The notes: generated from the sequence alone by a model not told the origin. A DNA stretch of 24,211 nucleotides from Methanobacteriota archaeon (GCA_005878665.1 VBLR01000117.1:1-24211), one strand, 5' to 3'; positions 13,882 through 21,670 are shown, counted from the first letter of the stretch. Numbers and translations are program-made.

Positions 13882-16452
13882 ATGGAACACACGAAACGCG
13901 TGTTCGTGGCCCTTACGGCCTCCGCCCTTCTCGTCCTCCTGAGCCTCACGGTCTTCACCTCGAACACAAGTCTGCCGACCAACCCAGCCGGCACGGTGAG
14001 GGCCCTTGCCCCGACGAACAACTTCGACCAGTTCGTCATCGTGCTGATGGAGAATCACGACCTATCCGACATCTATGGGCCAGCCACATACATGACCCAA
14101 CTCGCGGATCAAAACGCCTTCGCGCAACACTGGGCCAGCATCACGAATCCCTCGCAGCCGAACTATATCGCGCTGATCGGAGGGAGCACCTTCGGAGTCT
14201 CGGGGGACGGCAACCATCCGAACCTAAACCAGAAGACGATCGTAGACATCGTCGAGACCTCGGGTCACACGTGGAACGCGATCGCGGAAGGGAGCGGCTC
14301 CGGCTGTTCCATCAACCCGGACCGAGGCGAGGACCACTTTCCGTTCCTGTCCTACACGACGATCACGGGCAATTCGGCGCGGTGCGCGAACCTCCACTCC
14401 GGCGGCCCGGCGGACGTCGTCGCGGCGCTGAACGCGGGCACGAACTTCATCTGGTTCACGCCGAACGATGGGCACAACATGCACGACAACTCCGTGGCGT
14501 CGGGCGACTCGTGGCTGCAGAGTTGGGTGCCGCAGCTCTTGAGCGCGATGGCCGGGAAACACGCTACGCTCTTCATCACATACGACGAAGGATATGCGAG
14601 CCCTCCGTTGGTCTATTCCGGGTTCAGTGGCCCCGCGGCCAAGCAAGCGTACAAGTCCACGACCTCGTACACCCACTATTCCTTGTTGAAACTGATCGAG
14701 GACGTATGGGGCGGAGGGAGCCTCGGCCAAGGCGACGTCGGTGCGGCGTCTCCGTTGGAATTCTTCGGGGCAGGCGGCCCCGCGGTCCCGGACTTTTCGA
14801 TCGCGGCAAACCCTGCAAGCGTTTCGTTCATCCCGGGTCAATCCGCAACTTCGACGATCAGCCTTCAGTCGACGGGCGGTTTCACGGGGAGCGTCGCGCT
14901 GACGACCGCCTCTTCTCCCGCGGGAGTGACCGGGTCCTGTTCGCCGTCGACGGTCAGCGGGAGTCAGACATCGACGTGCACCCTGACCGGCACGACGGCG
15001 GGTTCATACGCCGTCACGGTGACAGGCACGAGCACATCCCTCACTCACACAGCGTCGATTTCCGTGGCGGTGACGACGACTCCGCCGCCGGGTGGAGGCC
15101 CTCCGGGCGGCCGCGACCCGCTCCAGTGGCCCTTTTCGCGGGATAGCATCTGGAACCTCCCTATCGGCGCCTCGGCCGTCTACGTTCCCGCGAACATCCA
15201 ACAGGCCACGCAACGGGGGATGACCACGGATCCGGACGTCATCATCTTGACGCCGAACGCAACGATGACCGACGTCTATTACAACTCGGACGGCTGGACC
15301 GGCGGAAGCCGGTGCGCGCCGCAGGGAAACGTCCTCGCCAACGCGCCGATCCCGGACAACTTCGTCGTCCAGGGCGCCGGGTCCGGGAACCCGGACGGCA
15401 CGACGCCGAATTACGCGACGGCAATCCTCATGTCCGACGGCCACACCCTGACCCAGGGGCAACCGTTCGCTCGGTGCACGGCCGGAGGTCCCGCGACCAT
15501 GTGGTGGTCGCTGTCGAACGACCTCTACGGGACCGGCGTGGACGGCGGCCATGGTGGCTCGCGCCTGTCGAGCCTCGGCGGCACGATCCGCCTCGGGGAA
15601 CTGGTCACCGGTGGCGTCATCCGGCACGCGATGAAAGTCAACGTGTACGGACTCAACGACTACTATTACGATGGCACCACGCAGGGCTATCGCTGGCCCG
15701 CGAGTCAGGCGGACGGCTGTGCCGCGACATGCTACGGAGGCACGACGCCGGCTCTCCGCATGGGTTCTCTCCTGGCAATCCCGGCTTCGGTGAACATCGA
15801 CAACCTCGGACTCGAGACGGAACCCGCGAAGATCCTCGCGCGGGCGTTCCAGGATTACGGCGCGTACGCCGTGGACGACACGGCATGGTCGGTCTACGCG
15901 ATCGCAACGGAGTTCAGCCCGCAAGGCCGTGTCGACGACGAATTCAGCACGGCGTGGGGCTTCCCGATCAACGCCGCGAGCAAGGGCGTGCCGTGGGCGC
16001 GAGACATGGACCGGCTCTTCGGCGCGCTCAATGTGGTCGACAACTGGGACGAGGCGCAATGGCTCACGGTATCCGGATCCAACGGAGCCCAAGGCGCGGG
16101 CGGTGGCGCGCCGATCGTCGCGTGGGCTCCCGAATTCGGCGGGGCCGCGCCCGGTCCAACGGGGCCCGGCGCCCCATCCGAGCCCGCCGCGCCGCCGTCG
16201 CTCCCGTCCCTGCCCGTGGAATGGGTCCCCGCCGTCGTGGGCCCCGGTCTCGCCCTGGGTTTGCTTCTCATCGCCTTCGCCGCGTCGCGCCGCTCCGCCC
16301 GGAGCCGAAGGCGCACATCCCCCGCGAAGCGCGCGAGGCCTGACCCTACGCAATCCGACCCCATGCAGACGTCCGCGAACCGAGGGGCCACGGGCCGGCC
16401 TCGGCGATACATTCCCCCGGAAGAGTTCGAGGACGAATCGTCCGACTCCTAG
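13882..16452 (+). CDS. Surface phosphoesterase fused to an Ig-like domain and an unrecognised C-terminal module
   Basis: An 856-residue predicted extracellular enzyme. Residues 5-27 form a signal peptide or membrane segment. Residues about 48-295 match the phosphoesterase family of phospholipases C and acid phosphatases: FVIVLMENHDLSDIYG (metal ligands Glu57/Asn58), ITNPSQPNYIALIGGSTFG, WFTPNDGHNMHD and LFITYDEG (Asp235/Glu236). Residues 303-400 are a Ser/Thr-rich Ig-like domain (FSIAANPASVSFIPGQ), followed by a Pro/Gly linker. Residues about 413-725 form a separate module opening DPLQWPFSRDSIWNLPIG, with GGHGGSRLSSLGGTIRLGEL, GGVIRHAMKVNVYG and YAVDDTAWSVYA. I do not recognise its family; its style suggests a secreted beta-rich domain acting on or binding carbohydrate (weak inference). 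A Pro/Ala linker, one membrane helix (about 780-802), an Arg-rich stretch and an acidic tail follow. Next to the GH27 gene, same strand. Confidence 0.88.
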   Translation: MEHTKRVFVALTASALLVLLSLTVFTSNTSLPTNPAGTVRALAPTNNFDQFVIVLMENHDLSDIYGPATYMTQLADQNAFAQHWASITNPSQPNYIALIGGSTFGVSGDGNHPNLNQKTIVDIVETSGHTWNAIAEGSGSGCSINPDRGEDHFPFLSYTTITGNSARCANLHSGGPADVVAALNAGTNFIWFTPNDGHNMHDNSVASGDSWLQSWVPQLLSAMAGKHATLFITYDEGYASPPLVYSGFSGPAAKQAYKSTTSYTHYSLLKLIEDVWGGGSLGQGDVGAASPLEFFGAGGPAVPDFSIAANPASVSFIPGQSATSTISLQSTGGFTGSVALTTASSPAGVTGSCSPSTVSGSQTSTCTLTGTTAGSYAVTVTGTSTSLTHTASISVAVTTTPPPGGGPPGGRDPLQWPFSRDSIWNLPIGASAVYVPANIQQATQRGMTTDPDVIILTPNATMTDVYYNSDGWTGGSRCAPQGNVLANAPIPDNFVVQGAGSGNPDGTTPNYATAILMSDGHTLTQGQPFARCTAGGPATMWWSLSNDLYGTGVDGGHGGSRLSSLGGTIRLGELVTGGVIRHAMKVNVYGLNDYYYDGTTQGYRWPASQADGCAATCYGGTTPALRMGSLLAIPASVNIDNLGLETEPAKILARAFQDYGAYAVDDTAWSVYAIATEFSPQGRVDDEFSTAWGFPINAASKGVPWARDMDRLFGALNVVDNWDEAQWLTVSGSNGAQGAGGGAPIVAWAPEFGGAAPGPTGPGAPSEPAAPPSLPSLPVEWVPAVVGPGLALGLLLIAFAASRRSARSRRRTSPAKRARPDPTQSDPMQTSANRGATGRPRRYIPPEEFEDESSDS

Positions 16453-16532
16453 CATCCGATCATTCCGTCGGATCCCGAAACCGAGTCGCCGGGAGCGAGC
16501 ACCTCCGCGGTTTCGGCCTACCGTCTCGAAGC

Positions 16533-16538
16533 TTTATG
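16533..16538 (+). promoter_or_regulatory. TATA box of the squalene-cyclase-like gene
   Basis: TTTATG in GAAGCTTTATGTTT is centred about 28 bases before the GTG at 16564, so the transcript would begin almost at the start codon. This supports the GTG start over later ATG codons. Confidence 0.6.
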
Positions 16539-16563
16539 TTTCTCCCGTCGTACCCCCGAGGCC

Positions 16564-17517
16564 GTGTCTCGTCCCGATCGCAACACGTGGCTCGCGGATC
16601 CGGTCCAGCCGGCGGCGCGCTATCGCTACCTCGTCGAGATTGAGGGCGCTTCGCCGGAATCCGACGAGGCTCGGGTCGCACGCGCGCAAATCCCCCGCCA
16701 CGGCTGGGCCGCTGATATCTTACGTAGACAAGACGCGCGCGGCTTCTGGGTCCACCGCAAGACGCTGTACCGACCGAAGTACGTGGCGACGAACTGGCGC
16801 CTCCTCGCGCTCGCCGACCTCGGTCTGACCGTCCATCATCCGCGGGTCCGCCGCGGTGTCCAGCTGATGCTCGAGGACTATGGCGGGTCGGACGGACCCT
16901 TCACCCGACGCGGCGGCGAGCCCCACTTCTGCTTCGTCGGCAACACGGCGCGGATGATGATCCTCTTCGGCTTAGGCGATGACCGGCGGGTGCGCGCCTC
17001 GCTCGACTGGCTCGCAGACCGGCAGCTCGACGACGGCGGTTGGGACTGCTTCGGCCGTCCGAACGGAACCCTCGATTGTTGGGAGGCACTCGCGGCGTAC
17101 GCCGCAATCGGTCGCCGGCGGTGGACCCGAAAATGGAAACGCGCCGTCGAACGAGGGGCCGAGTTCTACCTCGAGCGCCGACTCCTCCGTGAAGGTCGCG
17201 GCCGATACCCACCGTGGGAGAGGCTGCATTCTCCAAACCACTATTATTACGACATCCTCGTCGGCCTCGAGACGATCATCCGCCTCGGCTACGGCGATGA
17301 CCCGCGCACGAAGCCCGCGCGGGATCTCTTGAAGCGAAAGATTCGGCCGGACGGGACGTGGACGACGGAGGCGGCCCATCCCGATCTCGCGCCAGGGGCG
17401 AACTACAGCCGGGATCCCGGGGTGCGTCCGTTCGGCCTCGAACGACTCCATGCCCCGAGCAAATGGATCACGTTGCGGGCGGTGGCGGTCCTGGGGGATG
17501 AGGCGAGGGCTCGTTAG
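16564..17517 (+). CDS. Squalene-cyclase/prenyltransferase-like alpha/alpha-toroid protein
   Basis: A 317-residue protein built of repeated helix pairs as in squalene-hopene cyclases and protein prenyltransferase beta subunits. It opens with a segment typical of a short cyclase-like family (WLADPVQPAARYRYLVEIEG, then ILRRQDARGFW and YVATNWRLLALADLGL). It has QW-type repeats: RQLDDGGWDCF (about 154-164) and KIRPDGTWT (about 275-283). The DxDD motif that protonates squalene in true cyclases is not visible, and the length is half that of a full cyclase. An ordinary triterpene cyclase activity is therefore unlikely; a binding or modified role is possible. Conserved aromatic clusters (NHYYYDILVGLETI) line the expected cavity. 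No signal peptide. GTG start supported by the TATA box. Relation to archaeal lipid metabolism is speculation. Confidence 0.8.
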   Translation: MSRPDRNTWLADPVQPAARYRYLVEIEGASPESDEARVARAQIPRHGWAADILRRQDARGFWVHRKTLYRPKYVATNWRLLALADLGLTVHHPRVRRGVQLMLEDYGGSDGPFTRRGGEPHFCFVGNTARMMILFGLGDDRRVRASLDWLADRQLDDGGWDCFGRPNGTLDCWEALAAYAAIGRRRWTRKWKRAVERGAEFYLERRLLREGRGRYPPWERLHSPNHYYYDILVGLETIIRLGYGDDPRTKPARDLLKRKIRPDGTWTTEAAHPDLAPGANYSRDPGVRPFGLERLHAPSKWITLRAVAVLGDEARAR

Positions 17518-17584
17518 GATTTGATCGGCCCGAGTTCCGCGGGGAATTCCACCGAAAAGCTTCAATCCCCGGAAGCCGACTGGA

Positions 17585-18289
17585 ATGGGCAGGGGACCCG
17601 GCCTCTTGGGAACGTGCGAACGCTGCGGGCATCGCCGATGGCGCCTCAGCCTCAGTCGGTGCATGGTGTGTGGGGCGGTCCTCTGCGAGAACTGCCAGAT
17701 GGTCGCGGGCTATGCCCAACCCGGTCCGGCCGCGTCGCAGCCATTGTCGAATCCGGCCCTCCGGTACTCGACCATCCCGGCGTATCACACGGTCTGCTCC
17801 TGGGAGTGCTTCGACCGCTGGGCATGGACGTTCATCTCCCGCGGACATGCGCCCGGCATGTTCGGTCAGCACTACATCCTGGGCGGGGTTCGACTGCACC
17901 CGGGGACCGCGGGACGAGCCGTCGCGATGGCGGAAGACCACCGGCGCGGCCAAATGCTCGAGCAGGCGCGTCACCTGATCGAGGCCGAAGACCACGAGGC
18001 GGCCGCCGGCATCTACCAGACGCTCGGGATGTGGAAAGAGGCGGGCGAAATCCGGAGGAACGGACGCCGTCAGATCGTGACCCAGGTCCACGTGAACGTG
18101 AACGATCTCGTCGATCAAGTGCGGAAGGCGGGGATCATCACCGACTACATGTGTCCCGCGTGCCGCGGGCACATCCGCATTACCGGGGAGACGACCCTCG
18201 CGACGCTGAGGAACTGCCAGTATTGCGGTTCGGCGGTTCAGACCACCGATCTCGTCGACTTTCTGACGAAGGTGGTCGGCTACTCATAG
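17585..18289 (+). CDS. Multi-zinc-finger protein with TPR-like helices
   Basis: A 234-residue, Cys-rich, probably cytosolic protein. The N-terminal zinc cluster has CERCG (11,14), CMVCG (26,29) and CENC (34,37), resembling a small ribbon plus treble-clef finger. Another Cys pair, CSWEC, lies at 71-75. The middle (about 120-160) has a tetratricopeptide-like helix pair, ARHLIEAEDHEAAAGIYQTL followed by GMWKEAGEIRR. The C-terminal zinc ribbon is CPACRGHIRI (190,193) with CQYCGSAV (211,214). Similar zinc-ribbon/TPR proteins are frequent in Thermoplasmata and often lack a known role; protein-protein or nucleic-acid contact is the general expectation. A weak AAAAGCTT element lies about 26 bases before the ATG. 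It converges on the NIPSNAP gene with only six bases between stops. I do not assign a function. Confidence 0.8.
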   Translation: MGRGPGLLGTCERCGHRRWRLSLSRCMVCGAVLCENCQMVAGYAQPGPAASQPLSNPALRYSTIPAYHTVCSWECFDRWAWTFISRGHAPGMFGQHYILGGVRLHPGTAGRAVAMAEDHRRGQMLEQARHLIEAEDHEAAAGIYQTLGMWKEAGEIRRNGRRQIVTQVHVNVNDLVDQVRKAGIITDYMCPACRGHIRITGETTLATLRNCQYCGSAVQTTDLVDFLTKVVGYS

Positions 18290-18295
18290 GACTGG

Positions 18296-18612
18296 CTACG
18301 CTCCCTCGGTGGCGTCCATCGCCGCGGTGACGAAGCGGCTCTCGGCCTTCTCAATCAACGGCGCCGGATCCGGCGTCATCGATTTTCGTTCCGGGGAGTC
18401 GTAGTACGCGGCGTCCCTCGCCTCGAAGCCATCGGGCCCGTCGTACGAGAGGATCCAAATGAACCGGTTCTCGTCGGGACAACCCACGCTCCATCGACGC
18501 GGAAACCGAATTTCCGCCGCGAGGGAAGGACGCCACGGGTCCACCCGTCCAACCATTCGGCCATCTTGCCCTCTTTGATGCTGTACATCCGGAGCTGCGA
18601 GACTGTTTTCAC
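18296..18612 (-). pseudogene. NIPSNAP-family protein, single-base frameshift
   Basis: A small protein related to NIPSNAP/dimeric alpha-beta-barrel proteins. GTG at 18612 starts VKTVSQLRMYSIKEGKMAEW, continuing LDGWTRGVLPSRRKFGFRVDGAWVV up to a proline near 18478. The expected continuation, DENRFIWILSYDGPDGFEARDAAYYDSPERK and the end SRFVTAAMDATEGA, lies in a different frame. One extra C in the CCC run at 18476-18478 (minus-strand reading) would join the halves. The span of 317 bases is one less than a multiple of three. Both halves align to the same roughly 105-residue family, so this is one gene with a lesion or an assembly error. GGAAGG lies eight bases before the GTG. It starts 32 bases after the zinc-ribbon membrane-protein stop and is probably co-transcribed with it. 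Confidence 0.75.
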
Positions 18613-18644
18613 GAGATTCCTTCCGCGTGGTCGGTGTTCTGCCC

Positions 18645-19688
18645 TCACGAAGATAGCGGCGATCCGCAGTTTGCGCAGAACGTGGCAGTGGACGAGCTCG
18701 AAAAGCCACACCGCGAGCAGGTGATTGTCATGGAATCGGCAGGCGCCGTCGCATCAGGAGGCGATTGCGTAGGCGGAGTCGCCGCCACCGGCGCCGCGGA
18801 TGGCGACGCAGCTCCGGGCGGAGGCATCGGATATCCCCAAGCGGACGGCCCTGGAACGGCCGCGTATAGGTGCGCGAGGCCGGCCGACACCCGCTCTTTC
18901 GTCTTTCCGACGATCCAGAAGAACATCACGTACCCGACGAGCGCGAAACCGGGCGGGAGGAAGACGCCGCCCACCAGGAGCGAGAAGAGTCGGCTGGCCT
19001 CTCCCTGGCCTACCGGCGACGAAGGATTCGAGATGATGGAAAGGATCCGAACGGTGACGGAGCCGACGACTGCAATGCCGATGACCCCGAGCGCCGGGAT
19101 CAGGATGCTCGCAATGTCCGACCACCGTCTCGTCTCCGGAGGTTGAAGGGATCGCATCATGAACCGATACATCTGGCCCTTCGAGCTCACCCCGGCCGTC
19201 CAGAACACGGTCACGAGGAGCGGCACGTAGAGGATCGCCGGGGCTGGACCGCCGAACAGGAAGACCGAGCCGCCCGCGAGGAGGAGGTATACGACCAGGA
19301 TCGCGGCGAGAGTCGAGAGCGTCGTCCCGATCCATTTGAAGAGGACTCCGCGCCTCGCATTCGCGGCATGCTCCGGCCCGTACTCGTCCGCGCCATGATG
19401 CATCCGGATCACGGCCATGAGGCTCACAATGAAATTGATCACGAACACGATGATGAGACCGCACACCGCTGAGCCGGTAATCGCGGCGGCGGCAATGGCG
19501 CTGACCGGATCCGAGACCGAAATCAGGACCGACGAGAGGCCCACGATGAGCGCGAAGACACCGAAAATCATGTCCAGAATCAGGGTGACGTAATACGTCT
19601 GGATACCGCGAACCGTATCGGGCTTGACGACGACGCTTGGCCAGTAGGGGATGGGCAGTCCGGACGCTGCGGGGCTCGGGACGGCCAC
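18645..19688 (-). CDS. Polytopic membrane protein with C-terminal zinc ribbon
   Basis: About 347 residues from a GTG at 19688. Six or seven hydrophobic helices (for example YYVTLILDMIFGVFALIVGL, VCGLIIVFVINFIVSLMAVI, TLAAILVVYLLLAG, ILIPALGVIGIAVVGSV and FALVGYVMFFWIV) fill residues about 30-280. A flexible Ala/Pro-rich linker (about 285-320) leads to a terminal zinc ribbon, CSRCGFSSSSTATFCANCGS, with two CxxC pairs. This membrane-plus-ribbon design is common in Thermoplasmata and related archaea; the function is unknown, and no transporter or enzyme motif is visible. Start choice: a TTG at 19706 is open in frame, but the TATA-like element at 19711-19720 is 27 bases before the GTG at 19688 and only nine before the TTG. 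The GTG is therefore favoured. The downstream frameshifted NIPSNAP gene may be in the same transcript. Confidence 0.85.
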   Translation of the reverse strand: MAVPSPAASGLPIPYWPSVVVKPDTVRGIQTYYVTLILDMIFGVFALIVGLSSVLISVSDPVSAIAAAAITGSAVCGLIIVFVINFIVSLMAVIRMHHGADEYGPEHAANARRGVLFKWIGTTLSTLAAILVVYLLLAGGSVFLFGGPAPAILYVPLLVTVFWTAGVSSKGQMYRFMMRSLQPPETRRWSDIASILIPALGVIGIAVVGSVTVRILSIISNPSSPVGQGEASRLFSLLVGGVFLPPGFALVGYVMFFWIVGKTKERVSAGLAHLYAAVPGPSAWGYPMPPPGAASPSAAPVAATPPTQSPPDATAPADSMTITCSRCGFSSSSTATFCANCGSPLSS

Positions 19689-19710
19689 GGTTCGAAAGCG
19701 GTCCAAGCGG

Positions 19711-19720
19711 CGATAAAGAT
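19711..19720 (-). promoter_or_regulatory. TATA box of the zinc-ribbon membrane-protein gene
   Basis: ATCTTTATCG on the minus strand is centred about 27 bases before the GTG at 19688. It decides between the GTG and an in-frame TTG at 19706. Confidence 0.55.
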
Positions 19721-19754
19721 ATCGATGATGCTCGGTCGCATCTTGGTCCGACGC

Positions 19755-20210
19755 TCAAGGCCCGAACGTTTCGCTGGAGGCAATCCGCGCCGCCAACGCC
19801 GTTCGGAGGACCTCGAGAGCCGTCGGGGCAACCTTGTACTCACCGAGCTCGCGGAGCGGGATGAATCGCGCGTTCGCGGCGTCCGTAGCCGGGAAGGGTT
19901 CCCCGCGTACGTATTCGCAGAGCACCTCGATCAGGACGTAGTGCCAGCGGACCTGGCGGCCCTCCAGCTGGATGAAGTCCCGTACGTCGAGCACGCGGAC
20001 GGGCCGCACATCGACACGGGTCTCTTCCAAGGTCTCCCGCGCCGCGGCGGCCTCGACCGTCTCGCCGATCTCTAAGGCCCCGCCCGGGAAACTCCACAGG
20101 CCCCTGTTCGGATCGGCTCCCCGCTTGACCAGGAGGACGGCCCCGTCCCGGAACACGACCGCGCCGACGGCGGGGACGGGGTGGGTTGGGAACTCGTTCC
20201 GAGACGACAC
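19755..20210 (-). CDS. NUDIX hydrolase
   Basis: Hydrolyses a nucleoside diphosphate linked to another moiety. A 151-residue protein with the complete Nudix box in GGALEIGETVEAAAARETLEETRVDV (Gly44, Glu50, Arg58-Glu59, Glu62-Glu63 as the metal-binding set). It is preceded by VGAVVFRDGAVLLVKRGADPNRGLWSFPGG, the usual first strands. The second half (FIQLEGRQVRWHYVLIEVLCEYV) is typical of the ADP-ribose-pyrophosphatase-like and MutT-like group, but the substrate is not determined by visible motifs. The start is the GTG at 20210: the frame is open further upstream, but that part overlaps the Nre gene and has no family similarity. It begins 31 bases after the Nre stop on the same strand and probably shares its transcript, which fits a nucleotide-pool or DNA-maintenance role (inference). 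Confidence 0.92.
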   Translation of the reverse strand: MSSRNEFPTHPVPAVGAVVFRDGAVLLVKRGADPNRGLWSFPGGALEIGETVEAAAARETLEETRVDVRPVRVLDVRDFIQLEGRQVRWHYVLIEVLCEYVRGEPFPATDAANARFIPLRELGEYKVAPTALEVLRTALAARIASSETFGP

Positions 20211-20241
20211 GGACCGAGGAAGCCGACGCGGGCCATCAATC

Positions 20242-21573
20242 CTACGGCGAGGCTGCGGGAACGGTCCCGCGCCTCGAGAAATCGAAATCGTCGAAGGTGC
20301 GCTGATGCAAGACATAGTGGAGGACTTCGCTCGTCTGGATGTACCGCGACATCGGGATGTCGAGTCGGGTCTGCAGATACGCCAGGGTCGCGGCCATGGA
20401 AGGGAAGCGCTGCGGCGGGCGGCGGAGTGCCTCTCGGACATGTTCGCGCACGTTCCAGACGCCGACCGGCATGATGTATCCCGGATGGGTCTCTCGGAGG
20501 ATGACCGTCGCAGCCTGCCGCTGTTCCCGGGCCAACCCTTCCGCGACGGCGAGGCGGGCCGCGTAGTAACATCCGCCGATGCTCGCGTACGTCGTGCGAC
20601 CGTTGAAGCCCTCGTGATCTCCGAACATCACGATGTCGCGGCCCAATGGATTCCACAAGGTGTTCGGATACCACGCTTCGATCAGCTCGTAGCGCCAGGG
20701 TCGGGGAATCATCACGACGAGGAATCGGTCGTCAAATCCGATCGCCTCGTACACCCGAATCTCGTTGATCAGTGGGAACGCCTCGACGCGATCGCGGAGC
20801 TGCTTGCCAATCGTATCGTCGACGGCCGTGATGGACCAGCGGGTCGGCACGAACCGACGGTTTTTCTCGAGCCCGAATGCGCCGACACTGAAGGCCCGCT
20901 GGATTTTCGACACCGGGGTACCGCGGCCGTAGAGATCGACGACCGCCTCCTTGGCCCGCAGGTCCGTGTCGGAAAAGGCCCGATCCAGATTCGGGTCGAC
21001 CTTCAGCGTGCCGACATCGAGACGGCGCAACGGCGCGGAGGGCCCGAACGGTTGGATGTTGTCATCGAGGACAACCCGACCGAGCGGTTTCCGAGAGAAT
21101 CCCACCTCGACATCCGCAGGAGACGTCCCTAGGGCGAGTTCGCGCGTCCGCTCGACGATCCGACCGCCGCCGTCCACGTCTTGCACATGGACGCGGTGCA
21201 TCCCCCGGACGAGTTGCGACCGAAACTGGACGATGTCCTCCATCGAATGGCCGATCCACGCTTCGGGGGTATCGAGGATCTGGGTGTCGCCGTGGACGGG
21301 CGGCACGAGCGGGCCCACGTACACCTTCGGATATCCGAACCGGCCGACGAAGACGCCGGGGGGAGACGATCCGTCCATCTCCACGCGGTCGATCATCGGG
21401 GCGGTCTTCATCATGAAGTCCCAGCGGACGAGGATCGGGCAGCGCGTCTTGCCACAGAGGAGCTTTGCGCCTCGGCACTGGATGCACAACCCGCTCGCGA
21501 TGGCCGCCCGCGTGTCCGCGTCGAAGATCGCCGCGAACGCGGCCGGCGCAGGCTGGACCGGGAGGGAGAGCAT
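20242..21573 (-). CDS. nre: Nre-type archaeal DNA repair protein (PCNA-associated)
   Basis: A 443-residue member of the archaeal Nre family, reported to take part in DNA-damage repair with PCNA in haloarchaea. The N-terminus has a four-Cys zinc-binding segment (Cys30, 33, 40 and 45 in LCIQCRGAKLLCGKTRCP). Then come VGRFGYPKVYVGPLVPP, DTPEAWIGHSMEDIVQFRS, VVLDDNIQPFGPSAPL and AFSVGAFGLEKNRRFVPTRWSITAVDD, all characteristic family blocks. Near the C-terminus, QRTFDDFDF (from Gln424) fits a PCNA-interacting motif (Q-x-x-aliphatic/aromatic-x-x-F). The ATG at 21573 is chosen because CTTAAG lies about 27 bases upstream and the family begins shortly before the Cys cluster; the frame stays open for another 100 codons without similarity. 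It is divergent from a winged-helix/TerB-like gene and followed by NUDIX. Confirms archaeal origin of the window. Confidence 0.94.
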   Translation of the reverse strand: MLSLPVQPAPAAFAAIFDADTRAAIASGLCIQCRGAKLLCGKTRCPILVRWDFMMKTAPMIDRVEMDGSSPPGVFVGRFGYPKVYVGPLVPPVHGDTQILDTPEAWIGHSMEDIVQFRSQLVRGMHRVHVQDVDGGGRIVERTRELALGTSPADVEVGFSRKPLGRVVLDDNIQPFGPSAPLRRLDVGTLKVDPNLDRAFSDTDLRAKEAVVDLYGRGTPVSKIQRAFSVGAFGLEKNRRFVPTRWSITAVDDTIGKQLRDRVEAFPLINEIRVYEAIGFDDRFLVVMIPRPWRYELIEAWYPNTLWNPLGRDIVMFGDHEGFNGRTTYASIGGCYYAARLAVAEGLAREQRQAATVILRETHPGYIMPVGVWNVREHVREALRRPPQRFPSMAATLAYLQTRLDIPMSRYIQTSEVLHYVLHQRTFDDFDFSRRGTVPAASP

Positions 21574-21597
21574 CGCCGTCTCACGGACCCGAGGAGA

Positions 21598-21603
21598 CTT
21601 AAG
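21598..21603 (-). promoter_or_regulatory. TATA-like box of the Nre gene
   Basis: CTTAAG in the minus-strand sequence TCTTAAGTC is centred about 27 bases before the ATG at 21573. It faces the promoter of the divergent winged-helix gene, with about 40 bases between the two elements. Confidence 0.5.
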
Positions 21604-21641
21604 AACGTGGCGGCGGGATGGGCGAAGCGGAACGCGAAGGG

Positions 21642-21647
21642 TTATCC
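21642..21647 (+). promoter_or_regulatory. TATA-like box of the winged-helix/TerB-like gene
   Basis: TTATCC in AGGGTTATCCG is centred about 27 bases before the GTG at 21671. It supports that start, although the frame is open for hundreds of bases upstream. Confidence 0.5.
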
Positions 21648-21670
21648 GTGCCGCCGGGAGTTCCCGAATC

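Noticed and set aside
13854..15146. A second plus-strand frame over the N-terminal part of the phosphoesterase gene
   Set aside because: Arg/His-rich shadow; no family similarity, and it crosses the signal peptide and catalytic motifs of the true frame.
15004..16455. A long minus-strand frame across the phosphoesterase fusion
   Set aside because: Arg-rich shadow composition without motifs; the plus-strand frame has phosphoesterase motifs, an Ig domain and a membrane anchor.
20211..20441. N-terminal extension of the NUDIX frame
   Set aside because: Overlaps the end of Nre in another frame and has no NUDIX similarity; the GTG at 20210 gives the normal family length.
20951..21670. Upstream 240-codon extension of the winged-helix frame
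   Set aside because: Overlaps the Nre gene in antisense, lacks similarity to any family, and the TATA-like box fits the GTG at 21671.
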